Below, piece after piece: positions 22,864-36,400 of a DNA stretch of 64,000 nucleotides. Position numbers and translations under genes: made by a program. The notes beneath the pieces were generated by a model, which saw only the letters and a program-made list of their open reading frames with translations, did no database searches and had not been told where the DNA came from. Each line of letters begins with the position of its first letter. The stretch's first letter is position 1. The DNA lies in assembly GCF_023101765.2 (NCBI RefSeq), contig NC_064231.1, positions 2,356,001 to 2,420,000 of the forward strand, in the 5' to 3' direction. This DNA comes from Spodoptera frugiperda. Taxonomy: Eukaryota > Arthropoda > Insecta > Lepidoptera > Noctuidae.

Positions 22864-25368
22864 TATATACAATATTTACATAAGGGTCAATATCAATCTT
22901 ATATGTACGAAGTTGTTACGTTTTGAAAGTGAAAACAGTGGGCTGTTTATAGAAACAATTAGAATGGCGAATTAGCATAAATGTAACTGTAATATCGTGT
23001 CGTGATGAATACGTGTGTGTATGTGTGTGCCTCCACGATATATACTAATGAAATATACATTTCTTTATGTATTTGTTGACTGTAGGTTGGTGCTATCGAT
23101 TGCTTTGTACAATTCGGCGTAGAATGTCGTAGAAATGGTACTTTGAAACATAAATTATAGTAGACCTAAAAAGATTTCGTGTGGAAATTGTTTTCGTTGA
23201 TCTTTTGAGGGTCACTGAACCATTTTTCTGCATTTTCTTCTCAATTTCTCGTCAAGACTGGAACGTCCATGTAAAAATATTCAATATATTCTTCGACAGA
23301 CAACAACAACGGTTCACCAAAAGAATTTTCATGAAAAATATCATGAGTGTAATAAATTCCAGTTTGAGTGACATATACAGGCAATATGCCCTGTAACATG
23401 AGTGCAAGTGAAAACTTGACTTATCTTAGTTTCGATAAAGATCCGATATTGCCTCTACCCGCGTAGCGTGAAGCGATTTAACATTACATGTATGTCATCA
23501 AGAAATATGTGGTGTGGAGAAACGCGAGAGAGGCGACCACGCTTCGCTGAACGCTTTTTTACTCATAATATTGAGCGGGCAAGGTTATGTTGATAGCGGG
23601 TAGCGGGTTTTTGTTCGTTGTTATGTAACTCTTTGAGAGGTAAACAGTGTTTTTTGGGTATATCGTAATTATGTGACTTTGCTTAAGGTGCTTTTGTTTA
23701 AGTTCGCAGTTAATAAAGCGTTAAAAACTTTTGTCTTTTTCTTTCTTTTTTTTTATTTGTTTGTTTTGTGCTGTTATCACAAGTATGTTAACGGAATAAA
23801 CTGTCTTTGTTATCCATTTAATGTTTTATAATGATCTACTTTTGCTGTTATCAAGCATGCAATTTACAATGTGCTCCACATACCCAGATCAGCCATTTAT
23901 GTTAGAAGCTCCGCTCACAAACGGACCTAGCTCCATGTAGAGTTAGCAGCCGAGTCAGCGGACTTAGATGCGTACCGTACGCAAAAACAATTAATTAAGC
24001 ACCTGCCCGCGACCACCATTTTAATTATTATCTGTGCAAGAAGTGAAAAGTCAGTTTTGTTGTGATGAAAGATAGGAAGTTGGTTTTGATGTGCTATCGC
24101 TTCTTCATTGATTTGGGTTCCGTTTTAAGGTAAATTGTGTGTTAAGTTGATTTTATGACTAATTAGCATATGTTTGAAACTATACATACATGACATCTTC
24201 TTAAATCTATCAAAAGAAATATAAATCTGAAATAATGCAGCAATATACATCTACGCTTCTATTCACCTCGTTATATCCAAAATAGAAACAAAATAAATGC
24301 AGCATAACAATAATAATTTGAAAAATGGTCTTTAACTTTTATGCCAAAAAGTGCACGATGCAGTGACACTTGGATTTTGTCGGTATTTTCACGGTGAGAT
24401 CCTACTTTATCCAACCGGGATTGGAAGACGCCAGGGATTTGCGATGAAGTATTATCAAGCTTAATACTTTATCTTCCAGTTATACAGGGTTTCCAGGGCG
24501 TAATAATAGGTCATTATAATAATTATGGAAGGGTATAAGAAAGGGCATTCAGATATGGTGACGTTCACTGTTTAATTACCTACTCAAAGTGTAATTATTC
24601 TAATGATATCAAAGTGGGTTAAAGATTTTAAGTAGTACGAGTCATTAGTAAACTTATATTATACTTAAGCTCAAAACGTATTAGCCGCCTAACAAAACCA
24701 AAAGCGTATAAAAGGCTGAAATAATTGTTTTACATTGATTATTCTATTTGGAACAAAGCCTATAAAATCTTGGGTTTATGAATTACATTTGTAGCAAAAA
24801 TATGTACAACGTTTCATTTAAAGAAAACTGTAATGGTAACAAAATATACCCACGCATACACATCTGATGGGATCATTTGTCACAATTACTGTAATGACTA
24901 GGATTTATAAGAATTTATGTTTTTCCTTTACGAGTATTTCATAGCTCGCAAATTGCTGACGAGGTCTTACATTACAAGGTTTTTAAATTACAACGCGGTA
25001 ATGTGAAATAATGGTGAAGTTTTCCTCCCTAGCCGTAATTTTTCTTCCATTTTCTTTTACACGGTACTTATTTGTGACGATATGTTTTATGGTAATTTAA
25101 TTTGAATTTGTATAAGGAATGGTCATAACATTGTACACGTTTTCATACTATTTTTAAAATAGATTTTCGAGCACCTTTTAGTAGGGATGTGACAAACATT
25201 CTATATTTTGTTTTGACAGTAACATATCGACTAGATAAACTGGCATTGTAAGGAAATAACGGAAACACTGACATTCTCACGCTTTACTAAGGAGCTAGAG
25301 TTAATAGTTAATATGGAAAACACGCAAGAAGGTTGTCAACAATTCAGTATTGATTAGAATCAAGTCTA
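22864..25368. other. AT-rich stretch without a recognised gene
   Basis: No domain-bearing frame. A patch at about 23440-23620 is richer in GC (GCGTAGCGTGAAGCG, AACGCGAGAGAGGCG, GCGGGTAGCGGG) but shows no open frame or exon pattern I can support. Confidence 0.4.
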
Positions 25369-25381
25369 AGTCTAGGAATAG

Positions 25382-25524
25382 CGGACTACCTAGCGGGTTT
25401 ATCGGGGTTCCGGCTTCAAAAGCAGGAGTAGGAATGGGGTGGTTTTTTGTCAGTAAGAGTCTGACACTTCCTCTCGCCTCGCGTAAGGCGAGAGAAGTTA
25501 GTGGATGATTCTCCCCCTAAAAAA
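25382..25524 (+). mobile_element. SINE with perfect 13-bp target duplication (5'-truncated)
   Basis: Starts CGGACTACCTAGCGGGTTTA, contains GTCAGTAAGAGTCTGACACT and ends CTCCCCCTAAAAAA. It is flanked by identical AGTCTAGGAATAG at 25369-25381 and 25525-25537. Copies at 39712-39911 (minus) and 41363-41554 (plus) are longer at the 5' end, so this one is truncated. A non-coding short element relying on another element's machinery. Confidence 0.9.
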
Positions 25525-26054
25525 AGTCTAGGAATAGCACAAAAACCAAATCAAATACTTAAAGCACAGGAGACAAATAAACAAAACAGTCATCGTTCTC
25601 TTATCACAAAACACAGCAAAACATAAAAAAAAACAGTCATCACTTTTCTGTTATCCACACCTCATTTCTTTAGAAACATAATATTTATTATCTAAGATGT
25701 TTCTCTGATGTTGTTAATATTACTCGGTGGTTGTCGAGGCGCTATCGCACTCACTTATTATGTATGTGGGTTCCGTCACACTCTCTGCCCATCATTTTCA
25801 AACAGTACCTCATACTTGGCGCCATGTTATGTCTAACTTAATTCTTTGAGTGAAGACTTATTGATGTTAAGAGGGGTGGTGGAAATTAGATGTTAATTGG
25901 GAAAGGCAGTTTTCAAGAAACGTTTCTTCAATATATGTATGACTTGCGGTTGTGGTAAAAACCAATTATGGGACTTAAATTGAAAAGGACTAAGTGCGCT
26001 CTTCTAAATTCTGCCTTCTGCCTTCCAATCGTTGAGGTTATGGTAAACCCTATT

Positions 26055-26100
26055 AGGTATAGGAGGCTCATAGGCCAGCGGTGGACTGGCACAGGCTATT
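26055..26100 (+). mobile_element. Short non-LTR tail fragment
   Basis: AGGAGGCTCATAGGCCAGCG followed by GTGGACTGG resembles the AGGCCTATGTCCAGCAGTGG ending of the relic at 11596-11727. Only the last few dozen bases remain, so the assignment is tentative. Confidence 0.4.
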
Positions 26101-26141
26101 GTTGTTAGTTTCTAGCACCTAAGTGCTAGATGTTTAATAAA

Positions 26142-26285
26142 ATTACTAGAAACAGTATCACCATACGCTAAAAGTTGAGGCATTTTTGTCAGCAAAATAG
26201 GTAACAACTGCCGTGTGTCTAGATTACTAGACACAGTATCACCATACGCTAAAAGTTAACGCATTTTTGTCAGCAAAATAGATAT
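26142..26285. repeat. Two-copy tandem repeat, period 81 bp
   Basis: ATTACTAGAAACAGTATCAC at 26142 recurs as ATTACTAGACACAGTATCAC at 26223, followed in both by CATACGCTAAAAGTT and GCATTTTTGTCAGCAAAATA. The second copy is slightly shorter. No coding potential. Confidence 0.85.
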
Positions 26286-27383
26286 AACAACGAACGCAAT
26301 ACCTACATACGCTTGTGAGAGCATTCCTTCAAATATGAAATGACAGCGCGCCACACTGAAGTTATGAACTGACTTGTTTGTCCTTCCAGAAATTTCTATT
26401 GCTCTCTTTCTCTCTCGTTATTAAATGTGACGTCATCACCTAACGCTTATGAGTTTTTGATGGTAAACTTAATAGTTTACTTACTTGCTGACATCAAATT
26501 TACCATCAAAGTGATGTGTTGGAATATTTTCCATGATAAAATACTTAGAAATTAAAGTCATGGATAATTAATTCCCTTAGGAATTTAATGCGTTATTATG
26601 TTATATAGAAAATTCATAACTTAGTAGTTAAGTTTTATAACAAAATTGTGATGACATCCAATATTGCAGCTCAAAGAAGAGACAAGACATTTATCTATAC
26701 AAAATGTTTTATTACCTGACCTGCCTATGATGAAAAAGCAATAATTTTTCTCATAACAGATATTAATAAATATATATTGGTCACCGATTCCGAAGATAAA
26801 ATATAAATAGGTAACATTTATGAGTATTGGAAAGAAGCTCATAAATAGTACTACCTAAGGCACAATTTACGAGGTTATCATGAGATGTCGATAGCACGTG
26901 GATTTGGTGTAATTACTCATTATGTTTCACCAGATAAAATCTTAGTAATGTTGCCTTATAGGAAATATGATTGAAGCACACTTTTCTAAAACGTCCTAGA
27001 TAAGTCGTGATGAAGGAGGAATAAATACTCTTTGCGCCAACTAGATGGGAATGGGACATTAATGCCCTTTTTTACCAACCAACCCTTAAACCCTTAAACG
27101 TGGCTTAACTAAAATTTACTTAGCGTGACGTAGCACCTAAACTAACTTCTTACATGTGCTGTTTGATGTCACTTATAGAGTGATGATAATGTCGTTACAT
27201 GTTACCCACCTTAGCTGTACGGTTTTTTAAATTTAATTCAGATTGGTGAAATCGGCTATAAATAAGTCAAGGCATTCTGAAACCTCAAAGTGTTTTTCTG
27301 GCATATGTACACCACAACCTCAAGTTTAATACTGATATTAGACAAATCAATAGAACCATGTTAGAGTGTTTTCAGATACGTTC

Positions 27384-27518
27384 TGATTTGATTCCCGCAC
27401 GGAACAACTCTTTGTGTGATCGTTGTTCTGGGTCTGGTTGGGATGTATTTGTATGTTTGTAAGCGCACTCACAACACATAAGACAATCCTAATGTGAGGA
27501 CAACCTAAAAAAAACCAC
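27384..27518 (+). mobile_element. tRNA-headed SINE, partial
   Basis: TTGATTCCCGCACGGAACAA resembles the B-box end of the tRNA-like head, followed by CTCTTTGTGTGATC, GTATGTTTGTAAGCGCACTC and an A-run. These blocks match the fuller minus-strand copy at 37622-37812; the start of the head is missing. Confidence 0.65.
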
Positions 27519-30500
27519 TTACTTTTTCAACAACCCATTACAAGCATGACAACTTTAAAAACACCAATTAAATCACAATTAACACTAGAAAGTTCAACTA
27601 TAATTACTATATACGGTAGCATTTTCCATATTGATAGCTAAAAAACGTTGATAACGGTGTGAACACACGTTCAGTTAGGCTATGCTCCAATTGTTACTAT
27701 ACCGGTGCGCGTGCACATCTGGCTGGACGTTCGTTAAGATTGCATAGATCTCTTGAGTGTAGACTGTACGCTCCGATGATGATTCTACCATAATTTTTAT
27801 GAGGAAGCGTTTATTGAACAAAATTGCTGAGCAGTCCGTAGTAATGATTATAATGTTTATTTTGTCTTATAGATGGTATTTAATAGGTTAGTAGACGGCT
27901 GGTTTCAGGTATGGCGGTTTTGGATAAGTTATTTGTTTTTGAGTACTAGGTCGTACAAGTTTCACATTTTACGTATAGAATTTTAGACGATAGTAATCAT
28001 GAGGATATTTGTAAACTAAAATAAACGTAAAAGTTAAGTACCATTTACAAATGAAAATTGGCACAAGCATTTATTTTTAGTTGCACTCCTTGTAGTCCTT
28101 AAAAATGTGTATGTATGTTGCTTTTATTTTTCATTCAATCAAAGGATTATTGTAGGATATAAGTTTTTATAGAAGGATCGAAGCCACGCCTTAAAGCAAA
28201 AAGGCAGTCAGTTTAGTAACAAACAGACAAGTATCTAATAAAATAACAAGTAAATAATTCATCGATAATTTATTCACTGTTTATGCGCAAATAACTTTAA
28301 AAAAGTACACACTGTTGTGAAAATATACTCACGACCAGACAACACGCAAATTTTCCATGAATAAACAGATTTTATCTGTACTGTATGCAAGTAAATGCAA
28401 CCAATCATTTGATGTATTTTAAATATTTAGTTGCATAAATGTGTCTGTTCAGTTATGTGACAGGTACATTAGCTTATTACTTCGGTATAGTGTAGATATT
28501 TTTTCTTAAGACTGTGTGCTTGACTTTTGATTTTTTAGAGACATGCAACGTCTTGTCCATTCTCATATTGGCTTGATGTACACTTATTTTAATGCGTATT
28601 TCCATGACATTCAATAGTTTTTATGTAAGGATACTGCTCAAGTATACAATGGTTACACCTGAAATGAAACTGACAATTATACATACCGTACTGTTCAAGG
28701 AAGTAACATTGGTTGGAACACGTTTCAGAGAAACATATGCATATGATAACACAAACACCAGAAACACAGAATCTAGAAACAATTCCTGACATTTAGGTCT
28801 TAATGACGAAACTTGAAGTAACCAGCTCGGAACATGTGCATGTAACTGCTACAGTTACAACATTACTAGGAACTTATTACATTCCGCATAGTTGCTAATG
28901 TCTCTTTTTATTGTCATCTTAAAAATAATAGGTGGGATTTTTGGTTGGATTTGAAAATTTTCGATTAGGTATGTCTTAAGTTAAAGATTCGTGTCATGTA
29001 TAAACTTCACAGGGTATATATTTGTCTCCAGCGCTACTCTTCCCACGGGTTCAGTAATAACCAATTAAAGGACTGCACATTTGACAGAGACCGAGTATAG
29101 TAGCGCTTCTTAGTGAATCTGGTGCTTTTAAAGTTCGAGATCTAAGTCGCCTGCTAAGCGTGAAGATTATGGCCTAACCCTTATTGATACGGAGATGAGA
29201 CTCATAGACCTATAGGAAGTGGTTAGTAATGTTAAAATTCAATTAACCGATATATATGTATTTAAGTGACTATTTGTTTAGAAGCTCATTAAATTAAAAT
29301 GACCTATATTTTGCATTAGCACATCCTTTATCTCTACATATTCTTTCGTTTATTATTTTTATCTGCGGAAATGTTACTACTTTAGAAGTTCTTATGGGCT
29401 ATTACGATCCTAAATTAACTTTATAATGGCCGTGCATCTGATATTAAGGATAAAGTTTGTGTCCATTTTTTGCATCCTGGGGGCAAAATTCACAAAATCT
29501 CTCGTTTTTTTTTTTCTCATTAATGAAAGAGCTTCGCGGAAACTGTAAGGAAGTTAGCGTTCCGGATTACGACAAAGTTTTCACTCCTTAATTATTTTTT
29601 TAATAATCGTTCTTTTATTATTTTTCCTGTTCTTGACAAGTTTTGTCATTAAATTGTGTGTAACTTTTTATTTGGTTATTGTTATCGTATTTTTCTTGTC
29701 ATTATGAGAGTTTTGGCCCTCGAACTTTTTATAAATGTCTAACTTTGGTAGACAAAAGTCCATCTAATCCAATTTTGACTAAAATAAATTAGCAGCGCAT
29801 CCATGCACTGGATAACAACCAACTTACCTATAGGTTTTATATAGATATCTTATAAGTATTCATTTTGAACCACCACTTATTTTTGAAAATGCATATTCCA
29901 GTTTGTTATTGTCTTTTACTTGTCCCATTTTATATTTATACTGAAACAGTTATTTGATCCGCTCTCAATAATGGTATTATACATAGGTACAACATACACA
30001 AACTAAAAAAAAATACCAATTATCAAAAACGAAAACTAGTTAAAATTCATCACCTCAGATATTTTATTTATATCAAATTACGAACAGTTTTGGCTACTTA
30101 ATTAAATTCGCTGGTAACTCGGTGAATACGTAATGTACCTTCGAGGCGAGTCTCGGGGGTGACTCCCTGATAACCTCGCCAAATATTGTGCTTGAAGGTG
30201 TGTTATTAGTTATTATTTTATATGAAAACTTTTAAATGTATTGATTGGACTAACTAAAGCAAGTTGGATAAAAATTTATTGGTTTGGTAGATAGCCGATC
30301 ATGTATGTTTACATGAGGAAACGGAGAACAGATTATGGCTTGTAGAGAGAGCATTTTGAATCAATTGAATGTATGTATTTTTAGAAAGGTATCGTTGTTT
30401 GTTATTTTCAGTTGGTGAAGAATTGGTACGTATGTGTTCAATTGTGCATCTTCATTGATAACAATTCCTTGACATAGTCATGTAACAGATAACAGTACTT

Positions 30501-33039
30501 CCTAACAATAAAATAACTTATCACCACCAACCACATTCTTCACCCTTCATCAACCCCAATTTAATACAAAGAATTTTGATTCTTAACCCCTCTACCTTAG
30601 ATCACTTTATCCCTTACCATTGATGTAGCAAAATATCTAAATAATGATTTGGCAAGTTTCCAGTGCTAATAATAAGGTCTAGACCGACTCCAGACACTAT
30701 CCTTGACCTGTCAAGTTGTGTATTAATGATTTATTGCTAAACTTGACTTACATAATGTTTTTCAAGATGGCGGCCGGATTGCACGATTGTTGTTGCTTAG
30801 GGCAAACTTTTTGTGTTGTTTGTCAACCTAAAGTTATGAATGGAATGTTGTGTCTTTTATAGAAACCATAAAAGGAAAATAATATTCATTGTTTAGCCCA
30901 ATAATATTTTTTTTTGTTTGGTTTGACTGATCTCTTACAAACTGCATTTGTATGGAAATCGTAAGCTATTTAAGATTTAATATGTAGAAAAATATAAAAA
31001 TGCAGGTACGTACGTATAAAAAAGGTTAACTTAAAAAAAAATATAGTATCAACTACAACTGGCTTGTATTGATTGATTTCTTTGATATATTCTGGTTCTT
31101 AATACTCTTTTTTGAGATCAAAGCTGCATCATAGAAACTACATTAGAAACGAACATTCTCGACAAAATATTGATCCCAGCTTTAAAACAACAAACGTAAC
31201 CACCACCAACACCTACATACTAAACAAAACTTTAATGTTTAACTAATAATGTCCTGTTTTGTTTACATCACCGAGTTATTACTGGACACATTTGCACCGT
31301 TTCACATTCCACCAGCTATATTTACGAAAGCATGATTGAAGACCAATCTGTTAATAATTTACCGTAATGAAACTTGCCACGCTAATTTGAACATTCGTGC
31401 TTAATATTTAGAGTATTTAATTGTGATTTATTGTCCAGTCTTCTATCTTAAATCTTAATACGGACGTCAAGAACGCGTAAATAGTTTCACGCTCTTTTGT
31501 TTGTGGTAGATATTTTACAACATTTGGAAATTACTATGTTGTAAGTTTCATAGATAATAAAAAATATTGCAACAATAATAAAAGTCGTAGGCATAGTTAA
31601 TCAACGATTATTAGCTACTTATTTTGAAAGATATTTTATGCTTTTGATATCTACTTTGATCCATCGTGGGATTAGGTAAGAACGCTATAAAGATGATGTA
31701 TTAAATAATTTTACTTTAAAGTTGTTTCGTTTCTCATTATGTTAGGCTATAATATATCAATGTTGCAAAAGCATTGTTCTTAGGAACATAAACTATTCAT
31801 ATGTAGTTAGAAGTTTTCAGATCAATCAATCAATATGTAATTATGTGTACATGAAATTAATTATTCATTCACGTTGTAAATGCCAAAAGATTTTGTAAAC
31901 CAAATAAACGACTCGTCAAATGAATCACATGCCTGCGATTGGTTGTTAAATTATTCAATCAACCAATCAGATCTGACGTGCTTATTTTGACAGAAGATTT
32001 AAATAATTCAGATGTTGATTTTTGAAAAACAACTTTAAAGGTACTGTGTCATGGTTTAAAACTAATTAAAGATTCCAGAATCATCTTAGTTACAAAGTAC
32101 TTGAAATAATTATAATGCCAATTCATCTAGTGGATGATCTTTATTATCAGGCTTGTTGGTGCAGACGTTACTGTTAACTTTCACAGTGCATCTCTTTAAC
32201 AATGTAAGTATAGTGGAATAATCACTTATTATTTTTATCTGAATTGTGAATCAAATGTATCATACTGAATTCATTTCTGTAATACATTACTTACAATCTT
32301 ACATAGAAAATGTTGTCTCTCTCTTTTGGGACATTAAGGGCCAGTTTCATTGCTCCCTATTATTTTAACTGGCTGAAAAGGTCATAGATATTAAATTCCA
32401 TTTTCAAATTTAAATTCGTAGCTAGCCAGAAACAAGGTCTAACCAGCCATTAGTTACAGAAATATCAGTGATATTTTATGTACCTATTCTAATATAAGGT
32501 ACTTTGAGAGTCATAGAAACTGCGTTATTTGTAAGATCGTCTTTTTAATTAACCACCTCCGCTGTCTATAAAAGTACCTACGACTAAAATAACTTTACAG
32601 TAATGCCAACTATCTTTTCTCCAGTTAAAAGTCTCGCGTATAATTGCTTCTTCAATTAAAACTGAATTCTTTCACTTGTTTCAAGTCTTTTAATGTAGGT
32701 ATTTTTATAAACAACTATGTTTACGACTTTAGGACCGTTATATCTATGGAGTAAATAAAGTAACTATTACGGTATATATTTGTGAAGAAACTTCATGATT
32801 TTAAAGATAATATACACTTGTATTTGTTGCATAAAGTAACTTTAGGGTGATCAAATTCGATCCCAGCGCCATCTATGGAGATCAATTTTGTTAAATGAAA
32901 CTATCGTATTAGATCGCATTACCGTTCCGGTAACTACCTAAGTAGCGTATTACTGGTCTCCTATCTTGCAGATAATAAATTGTCTGAAATGTTATGCTAT
33001 AATTAAGCATCTACAGTACTTACATAACGAAATATATTT
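27519..33039. other. Long AT-rich stretch without a recognised gene
   Basis: No open frame with a domain, no tandem array and no element ends that I could match. A weak repeat-like segment lies at about 32338-32460 (GGGCCAGTTTCATTGCTCCC), similar in style to the inverted-repeat element near 51227. Confidence 0.4.
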
Positions 33040-33440
33040 TTGGTTGATATAGTATGTGAACTCACCTCCGCCTCCTACTATGTGTCTTACGCCGGTCATG
33101 GGCGGGCGGGTCGCTTGCGTACGCGCCGCCGTCGCCCTCAGCGCTATGTCCCGCCCCCATCGCTACCCCATTCCACAACACACACCGTCACTGATGACAC
33201 ACGCCACCAACGACACCCCACACTAGAACAGTGACGATGACTTTTTTACTGAAGACTTCTTACTTTATTGTTATTAGGCTATCAAGCGCGTGGTACTGTT
33301 TGGTATGGAGAGGTTCAAGGTGGAAGGTTCAGGGTGCCGTGGTGCTTACGATAGCCCGCAACGTATTGCCCGGGCGGCTCGCGGCGCGAATGTGAAGCGT
33401 ACCGTCGCATGCGCACCGCACGCGTCCAATCTACGTTATT
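33040..33440. promoter_or_regulatory. GC- and CpG-rich island, possible promoter or first exon
   Basis: Two blocks (33085-33235 and 33345-33435) are dense in CG dinucleotides, for example GTACGCGCCGCCGTCGCC and CGGGCGGCTCGCGGCGCGAA, in otherwise AT-rich DNA. On the minus strand an open stretch from an ATG near 33160 reads to a strong donor AG^GTGAGT (exon end 33066), and a second donor ATC^GTAAGC lies at about 33352. On the plus strand short ATG frames occur without good donors. No homology is recognised. A first exon or promoter on either strand is possible. Confidence 0.35.
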
Positions 33441-36400
33441 GTTAATTAGTTTATGTTAGAAGCTTATGGCGAGTATTTAGACTTGGTTTATAAGGGATGT
33501 GTTGATATTTTTCGTGGGAATTTCCTTTTTGAGACTTAGTGTAAATTTTATTAAATTTAAATTTACAGCAGACCTGAATATCATACTTAATGATGACTGT
33601 GGAATGTAAAATATCTTAGTTTTCGGTGTATTTAAAACAATTACGCTTCTAATTTACTAAGGTCTATTAATTACGTAAAACTGAAGATATCTTAATAAAT
33701 ACATATAATCCAAAATTTCACCAAAACTAAACCCGCTATTATCTTCTACCTTACGTTCAGTCTTCAACGGGCTACTAATTGTTGCGCGATCCGCCTCGGA
33801 AATCGCTTCGCTCTCGTTTCTTCTAATTACACGCGCATTTGTTTTCCCGATGGAAACGTCGCATCGGAAGGAACCACTGACTGACCGCATGGTCCGCCAT
33901 GGTGACTGATTAACCTTATGGGTGAAACAAGAGGCAGTAGAGCGAGACCCATACTTAATGGGTAACCAACGACCACTTACAACGGATTTGTTATACATTC
34001 AGTTCCGGAATGCTTTAACCGCTGTTGTGTTGGTGATTCTCTTTTGATTTCTAGGAACTTTTGGAATTACAATGGTTTTTGGCAGTAGTTGATATTTGTT
34101 GTTTTAAGAAAATATGTTGGGTGTTTACACAATATAGTCTTTACGTCCAGTGAAAGCATAAGCAAGATTAAAATGTAGTTACAAAGACTTGTACTCGTTT
34201 TTTATCGCAAGATATTTTATACATTTTTTAATTTACGAGCAATGTGTTAAAAGAACTGAGTGAAACTTGACTTTATTATCCGCTGACTAAGATGATCTAT
34301 GATTGATCTATCGAACAGTAAATTATGTGCATCTTGCCTGCCACGATTGGAAATCTCTAGGCACATTAACGTAGATGTTCATTTAGATATAGGTGTGAGA
34401 ATATTCTCATCATAAATGTTGGACTCAATGCATTAAAAGGTTATGGAAAATGTCATCTGATTGACAATCAATCTCCATTCTTTTTTTTTCTTAATAAATC
34501 TCAATTTACGTTGGTTTAAAGTGTTGCATTTATAGTGTGCAAACGTAGCTAGATTCTTTGTTCGAACAAATAGGGTTTAAGGATTTCAATTTTAAATCTA
34601 AAGTAGTGTCTGGCATTTAAGAATAGCTTTGCCTTTTAAAATAATAATATTTATGGAGCCGGATAATCCTTGTATGAACCCTATATTTGGTGACACTTGC
34701 AGGGGTGTCTATATATTTTTTTTCTTCAAACTTTGTATTTAGTGATTTTCATGTTACCATTTTCTATTTTACCTAACAGAGAATGCGTAAAGCTATAAAA
34801 TATGTAAATGTTGATGGCGAATAATACGGAATACCGCACCCCACTAGGTCACACTACTAATGTGGTGTTTTGACTTTCAAATCAGAATATGAACAGGGTG
34901 CATAATATCGTAAGTTTTAAAAATAGCAACGATTATATCAGGGAATATTTTATTGTTATGACAGATGTCCTTAGTACCACTGTAGTACATAGCGAAGAAT
35001 ATTTGTGAAAAAGAAAAATCATATTTTGTGCATTTTAAGAGATAATAAATCAGTCACATCGTTTGCAATGACAATCACCAACAAAGTAGTGGCCCACTAG
35101 TAAATTTAAGTAAATTTTCAGATAATAAAAGTTGTGTAACATTCTATTCAGCTGAAATACCTCCAAACTTGACTTTGATTAACCGAAATTACCGAAAAAT
35201 TTCTTCCTTTCACTGTTAAAGTCATACTTCATAAAACTTCAAAAGATTTACGAGTTTGTTCAACAATGCACATAAAAGGTGCGGTAGAAAGTGATGTTCC
35301 CGCGTATTGTGCGAGTCCGGGATTGGCTTTATTTCATTCGAACCTTTGTAAATTATAACCACCTTGTGTTAGGGTTGGGTGCTGTATAATGTACCTATGT
35401 GATGTTTATTTGAATTACATACATAAAGTTGTTATTTATTATGCATTATCAATAATTCGGTTTGATTTAGAGGTTTTGGGTTATTACTGAAAAACTGTAA
35501 ATAAATAACCCAAACAATATTATACTTATGCTAAAAATAGAACCCTGGCTAGACGGTGACGCTACAAGCTCATCGATTATCGTGATACATTTGCATACAT
35601 GTTTGGATTTAGCGAAGATATACTTAAATTCAATGTATTTATGAAGATTTTCATGCATGACATTAATGGTAATTATGTTAATGTCATCTTAATATTCATT
35701 GGACCATTTATAACAACGTTGACGTTCTACATGAAAATCATCATAAAAAGATAATTGTTAATCTGGGCGTAATAAATTACTTTTCATGTCATCACACGCA
35801 AACTACAAGAAATATCCTATAAGTAGATTGTTAAACGGATCGCAATTTTTAATTTAAACTCAGTTTGGTCGAGTTCCCGGCACGTGACGGAATGCCGGAC
35901 ATTTTTCATTCCCGTGAAGCGGATAAGTAAATTCCCGGGGTCCCGGGGTCGACTCGGAATGAAGTTGTAACGTTATTGAATGCACGAACATTCATTAGTC
36001 AGTCGGTGTAACAGGGAGTTTTTGACAAAGTGCGGAAAGTGGGATGATTTATGTATTTACTACGTAAATGAAAACTGTTTTCCTACAATGTTGAACACTA
36101 AGCAAAATAGTTCAAGTTTCAACATAATTCAAAATAAGTAAAGGATTCAAATTGTAAACCTGCCTTCTAAATAATAAACCACTTATAATTAAATTGGGTA
36201 ACCTTATCCTGACCCTTATAGTCCCTGCTTGTAACAGGTCCCCGGAAAAGCTGTCTTGTTAAACTACTAACCGGACAATCGACAAGATAGGCTCAGTGTC
36301 GGATATTTCGCTTTAAACGAATGTCCATTGACGTCATAAACATGGCGACAGTGACGAAGGTACCTTGTCAAATTCCAGGGAATATGATAACTTGTCCCAT

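Noticed and set aside
33657..33998. 113-codon minus-strand frame near the CpG island
   Set aside because: No recognisable domain; its ATG is not in good context and the better ATG at about 33900 opens only a very short frame.
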